From the NCBI RefSeq assembly GCF_003945325.1, contig NZ_AP019307.1:2901303-2965302 (forward strand): a stretch of DNA of 64,000 nt, written 5' to 3'. Made by a program: the position numbers and the translations under genes. Origin of the DNA: Nocardioides baekrokdamisoli (GTDB lineage Bacteria > Actinomycetota > Actinomycetes > Propionibacteriales > Nocardioidaceae). Numbering within the stretch: position 1 is the stretch's first letter; each line of letters begins with the position of its first letter. A model generated the notes under the pieces. It did no database searches and had not been told where the DNA came from. It saw only the letters and a list, made by a program, of their open reading frames with translations. Below are positions 26,279 through 35,648 of the stretch, in pieces.

Positions 26279-27676
26279 GTGCACCTCGTTGCGACCGTCC
26301 TGACCGCCGTGCCCGCGCCTCCCGGACTGTTCCCCGCCCGGGAACAGATGGCGCTCTCCCTGGGCTGGCACATCATCCTGTCGTGCTTCGGCGTCGCCTT
26401 CCCGGCGATGATCTTCGTGATGCACCGACGCGGGCTGCGGCGCAACGATCCGGTAGCGATCGAGCTCGCGAAGCGGTGGTCGAAGGTCTCGGCTGTCCTG
26501 TTCGCGATCGGTGCCGTGTCCGGCACCGTGCTCAGTTTCGAGATGGGTGTGTTGTGGCCGGGTCTGATGGGCCGGTTCGGCGGCGTACTCGGCCTGCCGT
26601 TCGCCTTCGAGGGGCTGTCGTTCTTCGTCGAGGCGATCTTCCTCGGCATCTACCTGTACGGCTGGGGCCGGATGAAGCCGTCGGTGCACGTGCTGATGCT
26701 GCTGCCGATGGCGGTGGCCGGGGTGATCGGCACCTTCTGCGTGCTCGCCGTCAACGCCTGGATGAACTGGCCGACCGGATTCCGGATCGTCAACGGGCAG
26801 GTCACTGATGTGAACCCGTGGCGCGCAATGTTCAACGACCGGGTGTGGTTGCAGTTCGCGCACATGTGGGTCGGTGCGTTCATGGTCGTCGGCTTCAGCG
26901 TCGCCGGGGTGTACGCCGTCGGGCTGCTGCGCGGACGGCGCGATGCCCATCATCGACTCGGCTTTGTCGTCCCGTTCGTCTTCGCGACCGTCGCTGCGCT
27001 GGTGCAGCCGGTGATCGGGCATGTCCTCGGGTTCGGGATGGACACCCACCAGCCCGCCAAACTCGCCTCCTTCGAACTCGCCGAGACGACCACCCACGGA
27101 CCGTCCCCGATCCGCATCGGCGGCGTCGTCATCGACGGCAAGGTGTACGGCTCGATCGACATCCCGCGGATCGGATCGCTGGTCGCCGAGAACTCGTTCA
27201 GCAACCCAGTGCCCGGCATGGACACGGTGCCGCTGGCTGACCGGCCCAACGACGGCGAGATCAACACCAGCCACTGGGCGTTCCAGATCATGGTGGGCCT
27301 GGGCAGCGCGCTGGCGCTGGGAGTCGCCACCTTCTGGCTGGCCCGATGGCGACGGCGGGACCTGTTGCGGCACCGGTGGTTCCTGCGGGCATGCGCGTTC
27401 GCCGGGCCGGCTGCGGTCATCGCGCTCGAGGCCGGCTGGACCGCGACCGAGGTGGGTCGGCAGCCGTGGACGGTCTACGGCGTACTCAAGACGGTCGACG
27501 CGGCCAGCACCCACAGTGGTCTGTGGTGGCTCTTCGGCGTGACGGTGGTGGTCTACACGGCGATGACCGTCGGCGCCGTCACGGTGATCCGGTCGATGAC
27601 CCGCCGCTGGCGCGATGGTGAGACCGACCTGCCCAGCCCGTACGGGCCGGCACTCGGCGGAGGTGACCAGCGATGA
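26279..27676 (+). CDS. cydA: Cytochrome bd-type oxidase subunit I
   Basis: 465 residues, GTG start. It is the quinol-oxidising, haem-binding subunit of a membrane oxidase that reduces oxygen to water. Nine helices are visible. Signatures are LGWHIILSCFGVAFP with the first haem-ligand His, MGVLWPGLMGRFGGVLGLPF, FEGLSFFVEAIFLGIYLYGW (acidic residues at the di-haem site), NAWMNWPTGFR and GRQPWTVYGVLKT near the C-terminus. The Q-loop is short, as in cyanide-insensitive/actinobacterial types. It overlaps cydB by four bases; cydCD are not in the window. Confidence 0.95.
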   Translation: MHLVATVLTAVPAPPGLFPAREQMALSLGWHIILSCFGVAFPAMIFVMHRRGLRRNDPVAIELAKRWSKVSAVLFAIGAVSGTVLSFEMGVLWPGLMGRFGGVLGLPFAFEGLSFFVEAIFLGIYLYGWGRMKPSVHVLMLLPMAVAGVIGTFCVLAVNAWMNWPTGFRIVNGQVTDVNPWRAMFNDRVWLQFAHMWVGAFMVVGFSVAGVYAVGLLRGRRDAHHRLGFVVPFVFATVAALVQPVIGHVLGFGMDTHQPAKLASFELAETTTHGPSPIRIGGVVIDGKVYGSIDIPRIGSLVAENSFSNPVPGMDTVPLADRPNDGEINTSHWAFQIMVGLGSALALGVATFWLARWRRRDLLRHRWFLRACAFAGPAAVIALEAGWTATEVGRQPWTVYGVLKTVDAASTHSGLWWLFGVTVVVYTAMTVGAVTVIRSMTRRWRDGETDLPSPYGPALGGGDQR

Positions 27677-28704
27677 CCTTGGACTTCCTCGTCTGCGCTG
27701 CCTTGTTCGTCGGCGTGGTCGCGTACGCGGTCTTCGGCGGAGCCGACTTCGGCTCGGGCTTCTTCGACCTCACTGCCGGTGGTGCGCGACGCGGCGCCGA
27801 ACTGCGTACGTTGGTCGACCACAGCATCGGGCCGGTGTGGGAGGCGAACCACGTCTGGTTGATCTACGTCCTGGTGATCTGGTGGACAGGGTTCCCGGCG
27901 ACCTTTGCGGCAGCCATGACGACGCTGATCGTGCCGATGTTGCTGGCGTTGCTCGGGATCGTGCTCCGGGGCGCGAGCTTCGCCTTCCGCAAATACGCCG
28001 GCACCCTGCGCCAGGCGCGGCTCTTCGGGATCATCTTTGCGCTGTCGTCCTTCCTGACTCCGTTCTTCCTCGGTGCCGTCGCAGGGGCCGTGGCGTCGGG
28101 CCGCGTGCCGGTCGATGGATACGGCGACGTGTGGACCTCGTGGTTGAACCCGACGTCGATCTTCGGCGGACTGATCGCCGTCGGCACCTGTGCCTTCCTT
28201 GCCGGCACCTTCCTCACCGCCGATGCCGAGCGCAGCGGACACCCCGGACTGGCCGACGTACTGCGTCAACGAACGCTCCTGGTCGGACTGGGCACAGGGG
28301 CAATCGTCTTTATCGCCCTCGTACCGCTGCTCGACGATGCGCCGACGCTGACCCACGGCCTGCTCGACCACGGCGCAGTGTTGATCGTCATCTCCGCTGT
28401 GGCCGGGGCGGCGACCATCTGGCTGCTGTGGCGACGCAGGTATGTCACGGCGCGAGTCACAGCCGTGACGGCCGTGCTGGCCGTCCTCGTCGGCTGGGGG
28501 ATCGGTCAGTACCCGTGGCTGCTGGTCGACCAGGTCCGGATCGCCGATGCCGGCGGACCGCCCGCCACCATGGTGGGCCTCTTGATCGTGGTTGCCCTGG
28601 CGGGAGTCATCGTGCTGCCTGCGCTGATCTATCTGCTCCGCCTGACTCAGTCCGAGGCCTGGTCGCACGCCGACAAATCCGGCACTGTGGACCGCACCAG
28701 CTGA
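27673..28704 (+). CDS. cydB: Cytochrome bd-type oxidase subunit II
   Basis: 343 residues, ATGA overlap with cydA. Eight or nine helices. The family marker FGGADFGSGFFDL lies near the N-terminus, followed by IGPVWEANHVWLIYVLVIWWTGFP and LRGASFAFRKYA. Subunit II has no haem of its own but stabilises subunit I and carries a proton or oxygen path. Twelve bases separate it from ppk2, so all three genes probably share one transcript. Confidence 0.95.
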   Translation: MTLDFLVCAALFVGVVAYAVFGGADFGSGFFDLTAGGARRGAELRTLVDHSIGPVWEANHVWLIYVLVIWWTGFPATFAAAMTTLIVPMLLALLGIVLRGASFAFRKYAGTLRQARLFGIIFALSSFLTPFFLGAVAGAVASGRVPVDGYGDVWTSWLNPTSIFGGLIAVGTCAFLAGTFLTADAERSGHPGLADVLRQRTLLVGLGTGAIVFIALVPLLDDAPTLTHGLLDHGAVLIVISAVAGAATIWLLWRRRYVTARVTAVTAVLAVLVGWGIGQYPWLLVDQVRIADAGGPPATMVGLLIVVALAGVIVLPALIYLLRLTQSEAWSHADKSGTVDRTS

Positions 28705-28716
28705 ACGGGGCGAACG

Positions 28717-29574
28717 ATGACCGACCTGATCCTTCCCGAGGGTGCCGACGACGCCGGGTTCGTGCCGCACCGCGGCGACCCGTCGGACTACACGTCGTCC
28801 GGCAAGCTCAGGAGCGAGGTGTACGACCGGGAGATCGATCATCTGCAGGAACAGTTGGTGCAGTTGCAGTACTGGATCCAGCAGCAGGGGCTGAAGGTCC
28901 TGGTGATCTTCGAGGGCCGTGGATCGGCGGGCAAGGGCGGCGTGATCAAGACGATCACCGAGCGCACCAGCCCGCGTACGGTCAAGATCCGGGCGCTGCC
29001 GAAGCCGACCGAGCGCGAGCGGACGCAGTGGTACTTCCAACGCTATGTCGCCCACTTGCCCGCCGCCGGTGAGATGGTCCTGTTCGACCGCTCCTGGTAC
29101 AACCGCTCGAACGTCGAGTGGGTCATGGACTTCTGCACGCCGGAGGAGCATCAGGAGTTCCTGCGCACAACGCCCGAGTTCGAGCGGATGCTCGTACGCA
29201 GCGGGATCGTGCTGATCAAGTACTGGTTCTCGGTGTCGTACGAGGAGCAACGCAAGCGGTTCGAGGCGCGCAACGCAGAACCCTGGAAGCGGTGGAAGCT
29301 CTCCGACATGGACCTCGCCGAGCATGAGCTCTACATCCGCTACTCGATGGCGAAGGACACCACGTTCCAATACACCGACACCAAGCAGGCGCCGTGGTTC
29401 GTCGTGCCCTCGGACGACAAGAGGGCGGCCCGACTCAACTGCATCAGCCACCTGCTCAGCCAGTTCGACTACGAGGACGTCACGCCCGCCGAGGTCGTCC
29501 TGCCCACCATGCGCAAGGAGAAGTACGTACGCCCGCCGATGAGCGAGCAGACCTTCGTCCCTCAACTCTTCTGA
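28717..29574 (+). CDS. ppk2: Polyphosphate kinase 2
   Basis: 285 residues, single-domain PPK2. Walker A is EGRGSAGKGGVIKTI (about 66-80); Walker B with DRSWYNRSNVEWVMDFC; a lid segment rich in Arg (KRFEARNAEPWKRWKLSDMD). PPK2 enzymes move phosphate between polyphosphate and nucleotides, generally making NDP or NTP from polyphosphate; class I members favour NDP. Placement after cydAB links phosphate-energy storage with low-oxygen respiration, which is inference from context. Confidence 0.95.
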   Translation: MTDLILPEGADDAGFVPHRGDPSDYTSSGKLRSEVYDREIDHLQEQLVQLQYWIQQQGLKVLVIFEGRGSAGKGGVIKTITERTSPRTVKIRALPKPTERERTQWYFQRYVAHLPAAGEMVLFDRSWYNRSNVEWVMDFCTPEEHQEFLRTTPEFERMLVRSGIVLIKYWFSVSYEEQRKRFEARNAEPWKRWKLSDMDLAEHELYIRYSMAKDTTFQYTDTKQAPWFVVPSDDKRAARLNCISHLLSQFDYEDVTPAEVVLPTMRKEKYVRPPMSEQTFVPQLF

Positions 29575-29578
29575 CCCC

Positions 29579-29622
29579 GCCGAGACCCGGCATCCGTCAT
29601 GCCCAAACCCGGCATCCGTCAG
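29579..29622. repeat. Dispersed 22-bp repeat, two tandem units
   Basis: Units 29579-29600 and 29601-29622, both with core ACCCGGCATCCGTCA, lie between the convergent ends of ppk2 (stop 29574) and icmF; the final TCA is the icmF stop codon on the minus strand. The units match those at 50840-51064. Confidence 0.85.
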
Positions 29623-32600
29623 ACGTTGCGCCGGTACTGGCCCCCAACCTCGAAGAAGGCTTCGGTGATCTGTCCGAGTGAACAGACCCGCGCCGCCTCC
29701 ATCAGGACCGCGAAGACGTTCTCGCCGCTGACCGCCGCCTCCCGCAGGCGGGCCAGTGCCGGTTCGGCCTCCGCGACGTGGGACGTACGGAAGGCCTCGA
29801 CCCGTTCGAGCTGCGACCGCTTCTCATCCTCCGTCGCTCGGGCCAACTCGACCGGCCCGTGGGCATCGTCTCCACTCGGGTTGCGGAAGGTGTTGACACC
29901 GATGATCGGCAACGAACCATCGTGCTTGCGGTGCTCGTACAGCATTGACTCGTCCTGGATCCGGCCGCGCTGGTAGCCGGTCTCCATCGCGCCGAGGACG
30001 CCGCCGCGTTCGGAGATCTTGTCGAACTCCTTGAGCACCGCTTCCTCCACGAGGTCGGTGAGTTCGTCGATGATGAACGATCCCTGCAGTGGGTTCTCGT
30101 TCATCGACAGGCCCCACTCGCGGTTGATGATCAACTGGATCGCCATCGCACGGCGGACCGATTCCTCGGTTGGGGTCGTGATCGCCTCGTCGTACGCGTT
30201 GGTATGCAGCGAATTCGCGTTGTCGTACAGCGCGGTCAGAGCCTGCAGGGTCGTCCGGATGTCGTTGAACGCCATCTCCTGGGCGTGCAGCGAACGACCA
30301 CTGGTCTGGACGTGGAACTTCAGTTTCTGGGACCGCTCCGAGGCGCCATACCTGTCGCGCATCGCGACCGCCCAGATCCGACGGGCCACCCGGCCCAGGA
30401 CCGCGTACTCGGGATCCATGCCGGAGGAGAAGAAGAACGACAGGTTCGGTGCGAAGTCGTCGATCTTCATCCCGCGCGCGAGGTAGGCCTCGACGTACGT
30501 GAACCCGTTGGACAGTGTGAAGGCGAGCTGACTGATCGGGTTCGCCCCGGCCTCGGCGATGTGATAGCCGGAGATCGAGACGGAGTAGAAGTTCCGCACC
30601 TCGTTCGCGATGAACCACTCCTGGATGTCGGCCATCAGCCGCAGCGAGAACTCAGTCGAGAAGAGGCAGGTGTTCTGCCCCTGGTCCTCCTTGAGGATGT
30701 CGGCCTGCACTGTGCCGCGTACGCGCCGCAACGCCTCGGCCGGCTCGACACCCTGCTCCTTGGCCTGGTCGATGACGGTGTTGAGGAAGTACGCCAGGAC
30801 GGTCGGCGCCGGCCCGTTGATGGTCATGCTCACCGAGGTGGTCGGTGCGATCAGATCGAAGCCGTCGTAGAGCTGCTTCATGTCGTCGAGCGTTGCGACC
30901 GACACCCCGGAGGTGCCGACCTTGCCGTAGATGTCGGGTCGTTCGGCGGGATCGCGGCCGTACAGGGTGACCGAGTCGAAGGCAGTCGACAATCGGGTCG
31001 CCTCGAGCCCGGCGGACAGCATCTTGAAGCGTCGGTTCGTACGCGCCGGGTCTCCTTCGCCGGCGAACATCCGGGCCGGGTCCTCGTTGGTGCGCTTGTA
31101 GTCGAAGACGCCAGCGGTGAAGGGGAATCGGCCGGGAAGGTTCTCGCGGCGGAAGTAGCGCACCAATTCGGCGTGCTCGGTGAACCGTGGGAGCGCGACC
31201 TTGGGGACCAGTGATCCGCTCAGCGACGTACGCGTCTGCGCAGCCTCTCTGGCGACCGTCGCCGGCCATTCGTCCAGCTGGGTCTGGACGCTCTCGGCCA
31301 GTGGTTCCGCAGCACGGATGGCCCGACGGGCACGTGAGCCCATCGCGCGTACGCGCTCGATCGCCTGGTTGTTGGCGGCTGCTTCGGCGAGTTCCTCGGT
31401 GGCGGCGTGATAGCCGCGCACGGTGGAGGAGATCTCGCTGAGGTAACGCTCACGATCGGTGGGGATCACGTGTTGGGTGTGGGTCGAACGGTGGCCCTCG
31501 ATGTGGGGGAGCAGCCCCTCGGTGACGGGGAGCCCGAGACCCGCGAGGTGGTCGCGCAGGAACTGGTACAGCGCGGTCACGCCGTCGTCGTTGAAGGTGG
31601 CTGCCGAGGTGCCGAACACCGGCAACTCGTCGGGGCTCTTGCCGAACTCGCCCCGGTTGCGCGCCATCTGGCGGCCTACGTCACGCAGCGCGTCCTCCGC
31701 GCCGCGGCGCTCGAACTTGTTGATGGCAACCGCATCGGCGAAGTCGAGCATGTCGATCTTCTCCAACTGGGACGCGGCCCCGAACTCCGGTGTCATCACA
31801 TAGAGCGACGCGTCGACGAAGGGGACGATCGCCGCGTCGCCCTGACCGATGCCGGGAGTCTCGATGATCACGAGATCGAATCCGGCCGCCTTGACGACCT
31901 CGATGACGTTCGTCAGGTACGCCGGTACCTCGTGGGCCCCGCGGGTCGCCAGCGAACGGAAGTACACCTGCTCGCCCAACGCGTTGGCGCGGATCCGGTC
32001 GCCCAGCAATGCGCCGCCGCCCTTGCGGCGCGACGGGTCGATGGCAATGACCGCGATCCGGAGTTTGTCGCCCTGATCGATCCGGAACCGGCGGACGAGT
32101 TCATCGGTCAGCGATGACTTGCCCGCGCCGCCGGTTCCGGTGATCCCGAGGACAGGGATGGCCGCGTGCGCCCGCAGCCGCGCACGGTCATCGTCTGTCA
32201 GACGTGCATCTTCCTCGCCCGTGACGGCGCGCGCCAGTGCTGTTCTGTCGCCGGCGAGGACCGCGTCGATATTCGCGGGCGCGACGTCCCAGAGGTCGAC
32301 GTCCGCCTGTTCGACGATGCTCTGGATCATGCCGACGAGTCCGAGCCGCTGACCGTCCTCGGGGGAGAAGATGCGTACGCCTGCCTTGGCGAGCCGCTCG
32401 ATCTCACTCGGAATGATGACGCCACCGCCGCCGCCGACGATCTGGATGTGGCTTGCGCCGCGCTGCTTGAGCGACTCGGCGAGGTATTCGAAGTATTCGA
32501 TGTGGCCGCCCTGGTAGGACGAAACCGCGACAATGTGGACGTCCTCCTCGACCGCTGCGGTGGCGACCTCGTCGACCGAGCGGTTGTGGCCGAGGTGAAT

Positions 32601-32720
32601 GACCTCGCAGCCCATGCTCTGGAAGATCCGACGCATGATGTTGATCGAGGCGTCGTGGCCGTCGAACAGGCTCGATGCGGTCACCACGCGAACGTGGTGC
32701 CGAGGTGCGTACGAAGTCAT
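29619..32720 (-). CDS. icmF: Fused isobutyryl-CoA mutase (IcmF)
   Basis: 1033 residues with the IcmF order: B12-binding domain at about 10-140 (DGHDASIN, His22 the lower cobalt ligand), G-protein chaperone domain at about 188-410 (GITGTGGAGKSS at 192-203, NKFERRGAEDAL), and the mutase barrel from about 530 (FPFTAGVFDYKRTNEDPARM, LFSTEFSLRLMADIQEWF, TSGRSLHAQE). It interconverts isobutyryl-CoA and butyryl-CoA with adenosylcobalamin; some members accept isovaleryl or pivalyl-CoA. The chaperone is built in, so no separate MeaB is needed. The upstream 95 bp contains TTGTTTTAC and TAACTAT, possible promoter elements. Confidence 0.95.
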   Translation of the reverse strand: MTSYAPRHHVRVVTASSLFDGHDASINIMRRIFQSMGCEVIHLGHNRSVDEVATAAVEEDVHIVAVSSYQGGHIEYFEYLAESLKQRGASHIQIVGGGGGVIIPSEIERLAKAGVRIFSPEDGQRLGLVGMIQSIVEQADVDLWDVAPANIDAVLAGDRTALARAVTGEEDARLTDDDRARLRAHAAIPVLGITGTGGAGKSSLTDELVRRFRIDQGDKLRIAVIAIDPSRRKGGGALLGDRIRANALGEQVYFRSLATRGAHEVPAYLTNVIEVVKAAGFDLVIIETPGIGQGDAAIVPFVDASLYVMTPEFGAASQLEKIDMLDFADAVAINKFERRGAEDALRDVGRQMARNRGEFGKSPDELPVFGTSAATFNDDGVTALYQFLRDHLAGLGLPVTEGLLPHIEGHRSTHTQHVIPTDRERYLSEISSTVRGYHAATEELAEAAANNQAIERVRAMGSRARRAIRAAEPLAESVQTQLDEWPATVAREAAQTRTSLSGSLVPKVALPRFTEHAELVRYFRRENLPGRFPFTAGVFDYKRTNEDPARMFAGEGDPARTNRRFKMLSAGLEATRLSTAFDSVTLYGRDPAERPDIYGKVGTSGVSVATLDDMKQLYDGFDLIAPTTSVSMTINGPAPTVLAYFLNTVIDQAKEQGVEPAEALRRVRGTVQADILKEDQGQNTCLFSTEFSLRLMADIQEWFIANEVRNFYSVSISGYHIAEAGANPISQLAFTLSNGFTYVEAYLARGMKIDDFAPNLSFFFSSGMDPEYAVLGRVARRIWAVAMRDRYGASERSQKLKFHVQTSGRSLHAQEMAFNDIRTTLQALTALYDNANSLHTNAYDEAITTPTEESVRRAMAIQLIINREWGLSMNENPLQGSFIIDELTDLVEEAVLKEFDKISERGGVLGAMETGYQRGRIQDESMLYEHRKHDGSLPIIGVNTFRNPSGDDAHGPVELARATEDEKRSQLERVEAFRTSHVAEAEPALARLREAAVSGENVFAVLMEAARVCSLGQITEAFFEVGGQYRRNV

Positions 32721-32815
32721 TTGGCCACCAATAGTTAGAAGTCCAAGTAAAACAATCGTACGCTACAACCCGACCGGGACTCGAACGTCGCCGGCTCGGA
32801 ATGCGGAATGCGCTG

Positions 32816-33313
32816 CTACTGCGGAAGGTCGCCCGTGGCGAGCCGGTAGGTGCTGAGCAGCGCGCTCAGTTCGGCCACCTGGTCCTCGGAGAGTTGCGGC
32901 TGCTCGAAGACGGTCTCGTTCAACTGGACCGTCGCGCTGTCGACGACGCTGCGGCCCTTCTCCGTGATCGATGCACGCACGATCCGACGGTCGTCCTTGT
33001 CACGTACGCGCTCCGCGAAGCCCTGCGCCTCCAGCCGGGTGACCGCCGATGTCACGGAGGCGGCGTGCACCTGGAGCAGCGACCCGAGCCGCGTCATCGG
33101 CATCGAACCCGAGCGCGAGAAGGCCAGCAGGCGCAGGATCTCGTAGCGGGCGAAGCTCAGGTTGAACGGTCGCAGGACGGCATCGATCCGCCCCTGCAGC
33201 AACTGCTGGACCCGGACCAACTGGGTGACCATGGTCATGCCCGGTGCGGCCTCGCGCCAGCCGTGGGCCTCCCACTGGCGCTGCGCTTCCGCGATCGGGT
33301 CCACATCGGTCAT
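32816..33313 (-). CDS. MarR-family regulator
   Basis: 165 residues from ATG 33313 (AAGGTG upstream). The winged helix is complete: SFARYEILRLLAFSRSGSMPM, LLQVHAASVTSAVTRLEAQGFAERV, then DDRRIVRASITEKGR (wing). It starts 26 nt after the lactate 2-monooxygenase gene on the same strand and probably shares its transcript; it may repress it or answer to its substrate. The extra N-terminal helix (EAQRQWEAHGW) is common in actinobacterial MarR proteins that bind acyl-CoA or aromatic ligands. Confidence 0.9.
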   Translation of the reverse strand: MTDVDPIAEAQRQWEAHGWREAAPGMTMVTQLVRVQQLLQGRIDAVLRPFNLSFARYEILRLLAFSRSGSMPMTRLGSLLQVHAASVTSAVTRLEAQGFAERVRDKDDRRIVRASITEKGRSVVDSATVQLNETVFEQPQLSEDQVAELSALLSTYRLATGDLPQ

Positions 33314-33339
33314 GGGCGACACCTTAGACGCGGTGGTCC

Positions 33340-34503
33340 TCACGGAAGCCGGACGAGCATGTCTGGCGTGATATCGGCGATGGTGCGGTACCCGTTGAGT
33401 CCCATGGTGAGGTCGGCCTCGGCCAGGATGCAGCGCAGTACGTGCTCGGCTCCGGCGGCACCACCCGCCGCGACGCCCCAGCCGTACGGGCGTCCGACGG
33501 CGACCGCAGTGGCTCCGAGGGCGAGCGCCTTCACCACATCGACACCGGTGCGTACGCCCGAATCGAAGACCACCGGCATCCCCTCGGCAGCCGCGACCAC
33601 GCCGGGCAGGAAGCCGAGGGCCGGTGCCGATGCGACCTGGCGCCCGCCGTGGGTCGAGCAGTAGATCCCGTCGACACCGCCGTCGCGGGCACGACGTACG
33701 TCGTCGGGGTGGCAGATGCCCTTGAGGATCAGCGGCAGGTCGGTCAGGTCCCGCAGCCACTGGAGGTCGTCCCAGGACAGGCCCGGGTTGCCGAACATCA
33801 GCGCCCACGTGAAGGTCGCGGCGTCCCGGTCCTCTTCGGGGGTCTTCGCGAGTCGGGACCGGAAGACCGGGTCGGAGAAGTAGTTCTCCAGGCAGTAGCC
33901 CCGCAGTTGCGGGAACGTCGCGTGCTGCAGGTCGCGGGGCCTCCAACCGAGGGTCCAGGTGTCGAGGGTGACCACGATCCCGGCGTACCCGGCGGCCTCG
34001 GCACGCCGGACCAGGGACTCGGCCACCTCGCGGTCATTCGGTGTGTAGAGCTGGTAGAAGCCGGGTGTCGATCCGAGTTCGGCCGCCACCGTCTCCATCG
34101 GGTCCTGCATCAGCGTCGACCCGATCATCGGGATGCCGGTCGCTGCGGCCGCACGAGCCGCCTCGAGGTCTCCGTGTCCGGATTCGTGCATCACTCCCAG
34201 GACACCGATCGGCGCCATCATCAGCGGAGTGGCGTACGTCCTGCCGAACAGCTCGATCGACAGGTCGCGCTCCGCCGCGCCGGAAAGCATCCGCGGTACG
34301 ACGCCCCACCCGGCGAAGGCATCGACGTTCCCGCGCTGGGTCGCCTCGTCGCCCGAACCGCCGGCGACGTAGTCGTACAGCTCCGGGTCGAGTTTCGACT
34401 TCGCCAGTTCCTCCATGCCTGCGTACGTCAGGGGGAACGGCGGCTTCTGCCCGCTGAGGCCGGTCAGGTAGATGCCCATGTTGAAGTCACTGAAGTTCGC
34501 CAC
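33340..34503 (-). CDS. Lactate 2-monooxygenase-like FMN enzyme
   Basis: 387 residues, close in length to the mycobacterial enzyme of 394. FMN-dependent alpha-hydroxy-acid oxidase fold: YVAGGSGDEATQR near 46-57, APIGVLG, TLDTWTLGWRPRDL, Lys261 (LILKGICHPDDV), catalytic His285 in YCSTHGGRQ (most relatives have SNHGG; here Asn is Thr), and FDSGVRTGVDVVKALALGA for the phosphate. Lactate 2-monooxygenase turns L-lactate plus oxygen into acetate, CO2 and water. Assignment over other family members rests on whole-length resemblance; mandelate or other hydroxy acids are possible. Confidence 0.85.
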   Translation of the reverse strand: MANFSDFNMGIYLTGLSGQKPPFPLTYAGMEELAKSKLDPELYDYVAGGSGDEATQRGNVDAFAGWGVVPRMLSGAAERDLSIELFGRTYATPLMMAPIGVLGVMHESGHGDLEAARAAAATGIPMIGSTLMQDPMETVAAELGSTPGFYQLYTPNDREVAESLVRRAEAAGYAGIVVTLDTWTLGWRPRDLQHATFPQLRGYCLENYFSDPVFRSRLAKTPEEDRDAATFTWALMFGNPGLSWDDLQWLRDLTDLPLILKGICHPDDVRRARDGGVDGIYCSTHGGRQVASAPALGFLPGVVAAAEGMPVVFDSGVRTGVDVVKALALGATAVAVGRPYGWGVAAGGAAGAEHVLRCILAEADLTMGLNGYRTIADITPDMLVRLP

Positions 34504-34592
34504 AACCGGATCTTCGCAGCACAGCTCGTGGCTCGCACCCGGTTGGGTCGGCGACTCTTCGACTCCTCGTCGATTCTGGCACCCTGTGCGTC

Positions 34593-35159
34593 ATGTTCAA
34601 CGAGCCGCCGAAAGCGATCTTCTCCGATGAGAAGGTGTGGCGACCGAGTGTCGGCAGCCGAGCCGCCCTGACGCTGACTGGCATTGTCCTTCTGGGCGCC
34701 ACGATCACGCTGGCGATCACCGGCCCGATGACGACGAAGAGCTGGCTCATCTTCACGCTCGGCGACTGCGCATGGATCGTCGGGATTCCGGTAGTCCTGT
34801 TCCGCTGGCGGCTGGTCCTCAGTGCGACTGAGTTGTCGATGGTGTTCCTTCGGACTCGTCGGATTCCAGTGCGCGACATTGTTGAGGTGAAGTGTGTGGC
34901 GCGTCAGGGGTTGGTCTTCGTCACCAGAAACGGCCACGAGGAGAGTTTCGGCGCCTTCGGGAACTCGATCTGGTCGCAGAAGCGGTCCACCCCGTCGAAG
35001 GCTGATCTGGTGGCACGTGAGGTCCTGCGCGCGGCCGCCGTCGCCCGGGGCGAGGAGCCTGATCTCGACTACCGTCTACCGCCCATCACCGGCCTGAAGC
35101 GGGCTGCGATCGAAGGCGGGATCTGGGCGGCGATCGTGGGCATCTTCCTCGGTAGCTAG
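34593..35159 (+). CDS. Membrane protein with PH-like domain
   Basis: 188 residues. An N-terminal soluble stretch (FSDEKVWRPSVGSRA), two helices (about 25-48 and 51-68), and a cytoplasmic beta-rich region with LSATELSMVFLRTRRIPVRDIVEVKC and GLVFVTRNGHEESFG, the pattern of bacterial PH-like (bPH2) proteins. A hydrophobic segment ends the chain (IEGGIWAAIVGIFLG). Function unknown. It is 9 nt ahead of the thioesterase pair and transcribed with it, divergent from the lactate monooxygenase. Confidence 0.75.
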   Translation: MFNEPPKAIFSDEKVWRPSVGSRAALTLTGIVLLGATITLAITGPMTTKSWLIFTLGDCAWIVGIPVVLFRWRLVLSATELSMVFLRTRRIPVRDIVEVKCVARQGLVFVTRNGHEESFGAFGNSIWSQKRSTPSKADLVAREVLRAAAVARGEEPDLDYRLPPITGLKRAAIEGGIWAAIVGIFLGS

Positions 35160-35168
35160 GTTGGCGCC

Positions 35169-35648
35169 GTGGTTGATCAGTTGAGGCCGAACCCGGCCTA
35201 CATCGAGGCGGTCCTCGCCGACGCGGCGCTGTCGCCGTACCGGACCTGGATGGGGCTCGGCATCACCGAGCTCGAGTGCGACCGGGCGCTGGTCGTGCTG
35301 GACATCGAGGACCATCACCTGCAGCTGCGTGGCACCGTCGCCGGGGGAGTGATGGCCTCGTTGATCGACACCGCGACCTTCTGGTCGGCGTTCGTACGCG
35401 CTCCTGCTGATGCCGGGGTGGCCAATGTCGACCTGCGGGTGAACTACCTCGAAGCCGTGCCGAAGGGTGCGCGGCGGCTGATCGCCGAGGGGCGTTGCCT
35501 GCGTCCGGGCCGGCGGCTGAGCTACGCCGAGGCGTACGTTCGTGATGAGCGCGGGCACGTCGTCGCGCACGGCATGTCGAGCGTGCTGACGCTGGCCGGC
35601 AAGGGTCTGGCGATCGACCTGCCGAAGTACCTGGAGGAGAACGAATGA
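35169..35648 (+). CDS. PaaI-type hotdog thioesterase paralogue lacking the HGG histidine
   Basis: 159 residues, GTG start. A single hotdog domain with LVVLDIEDHHLQLRG, SLIDTATFWSAFVRA, NVDLRVNYLEAVPKG and RRLSYAEAYVRD, the PaaI-like acyl-CoA thioesterase pattern. The usual HGG loop reads VAGG (Ala58 where the sister protein has His55). The Asp of LIDTAT, the usual nucleophile or base region, is kept. It is roughly half identical to the next gene and overlaps it by four bases. It may be inactive alone, or form a mixed oligomer. Confidence 0.85.
   Translation: MVDQLRPNPAYIEAVLADAALSPYRTWMGLGITELECDRALVVLDIEDHHLQLRGTVAGGVMASLIDTATFWSAFVRAPADAGVANVDLRVNYLEAVPKGARRLIAEGRCLRPGRRLSYAEAYVRDERGHVVAHGMSSVLTLAGKGLAIDLPKYLEENE

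Noticed and set aside
27553..29565. 670-residue minus-strand frame across cydB and ppk2
   Set aside because: No motifs; both plus-strand genes are complete.
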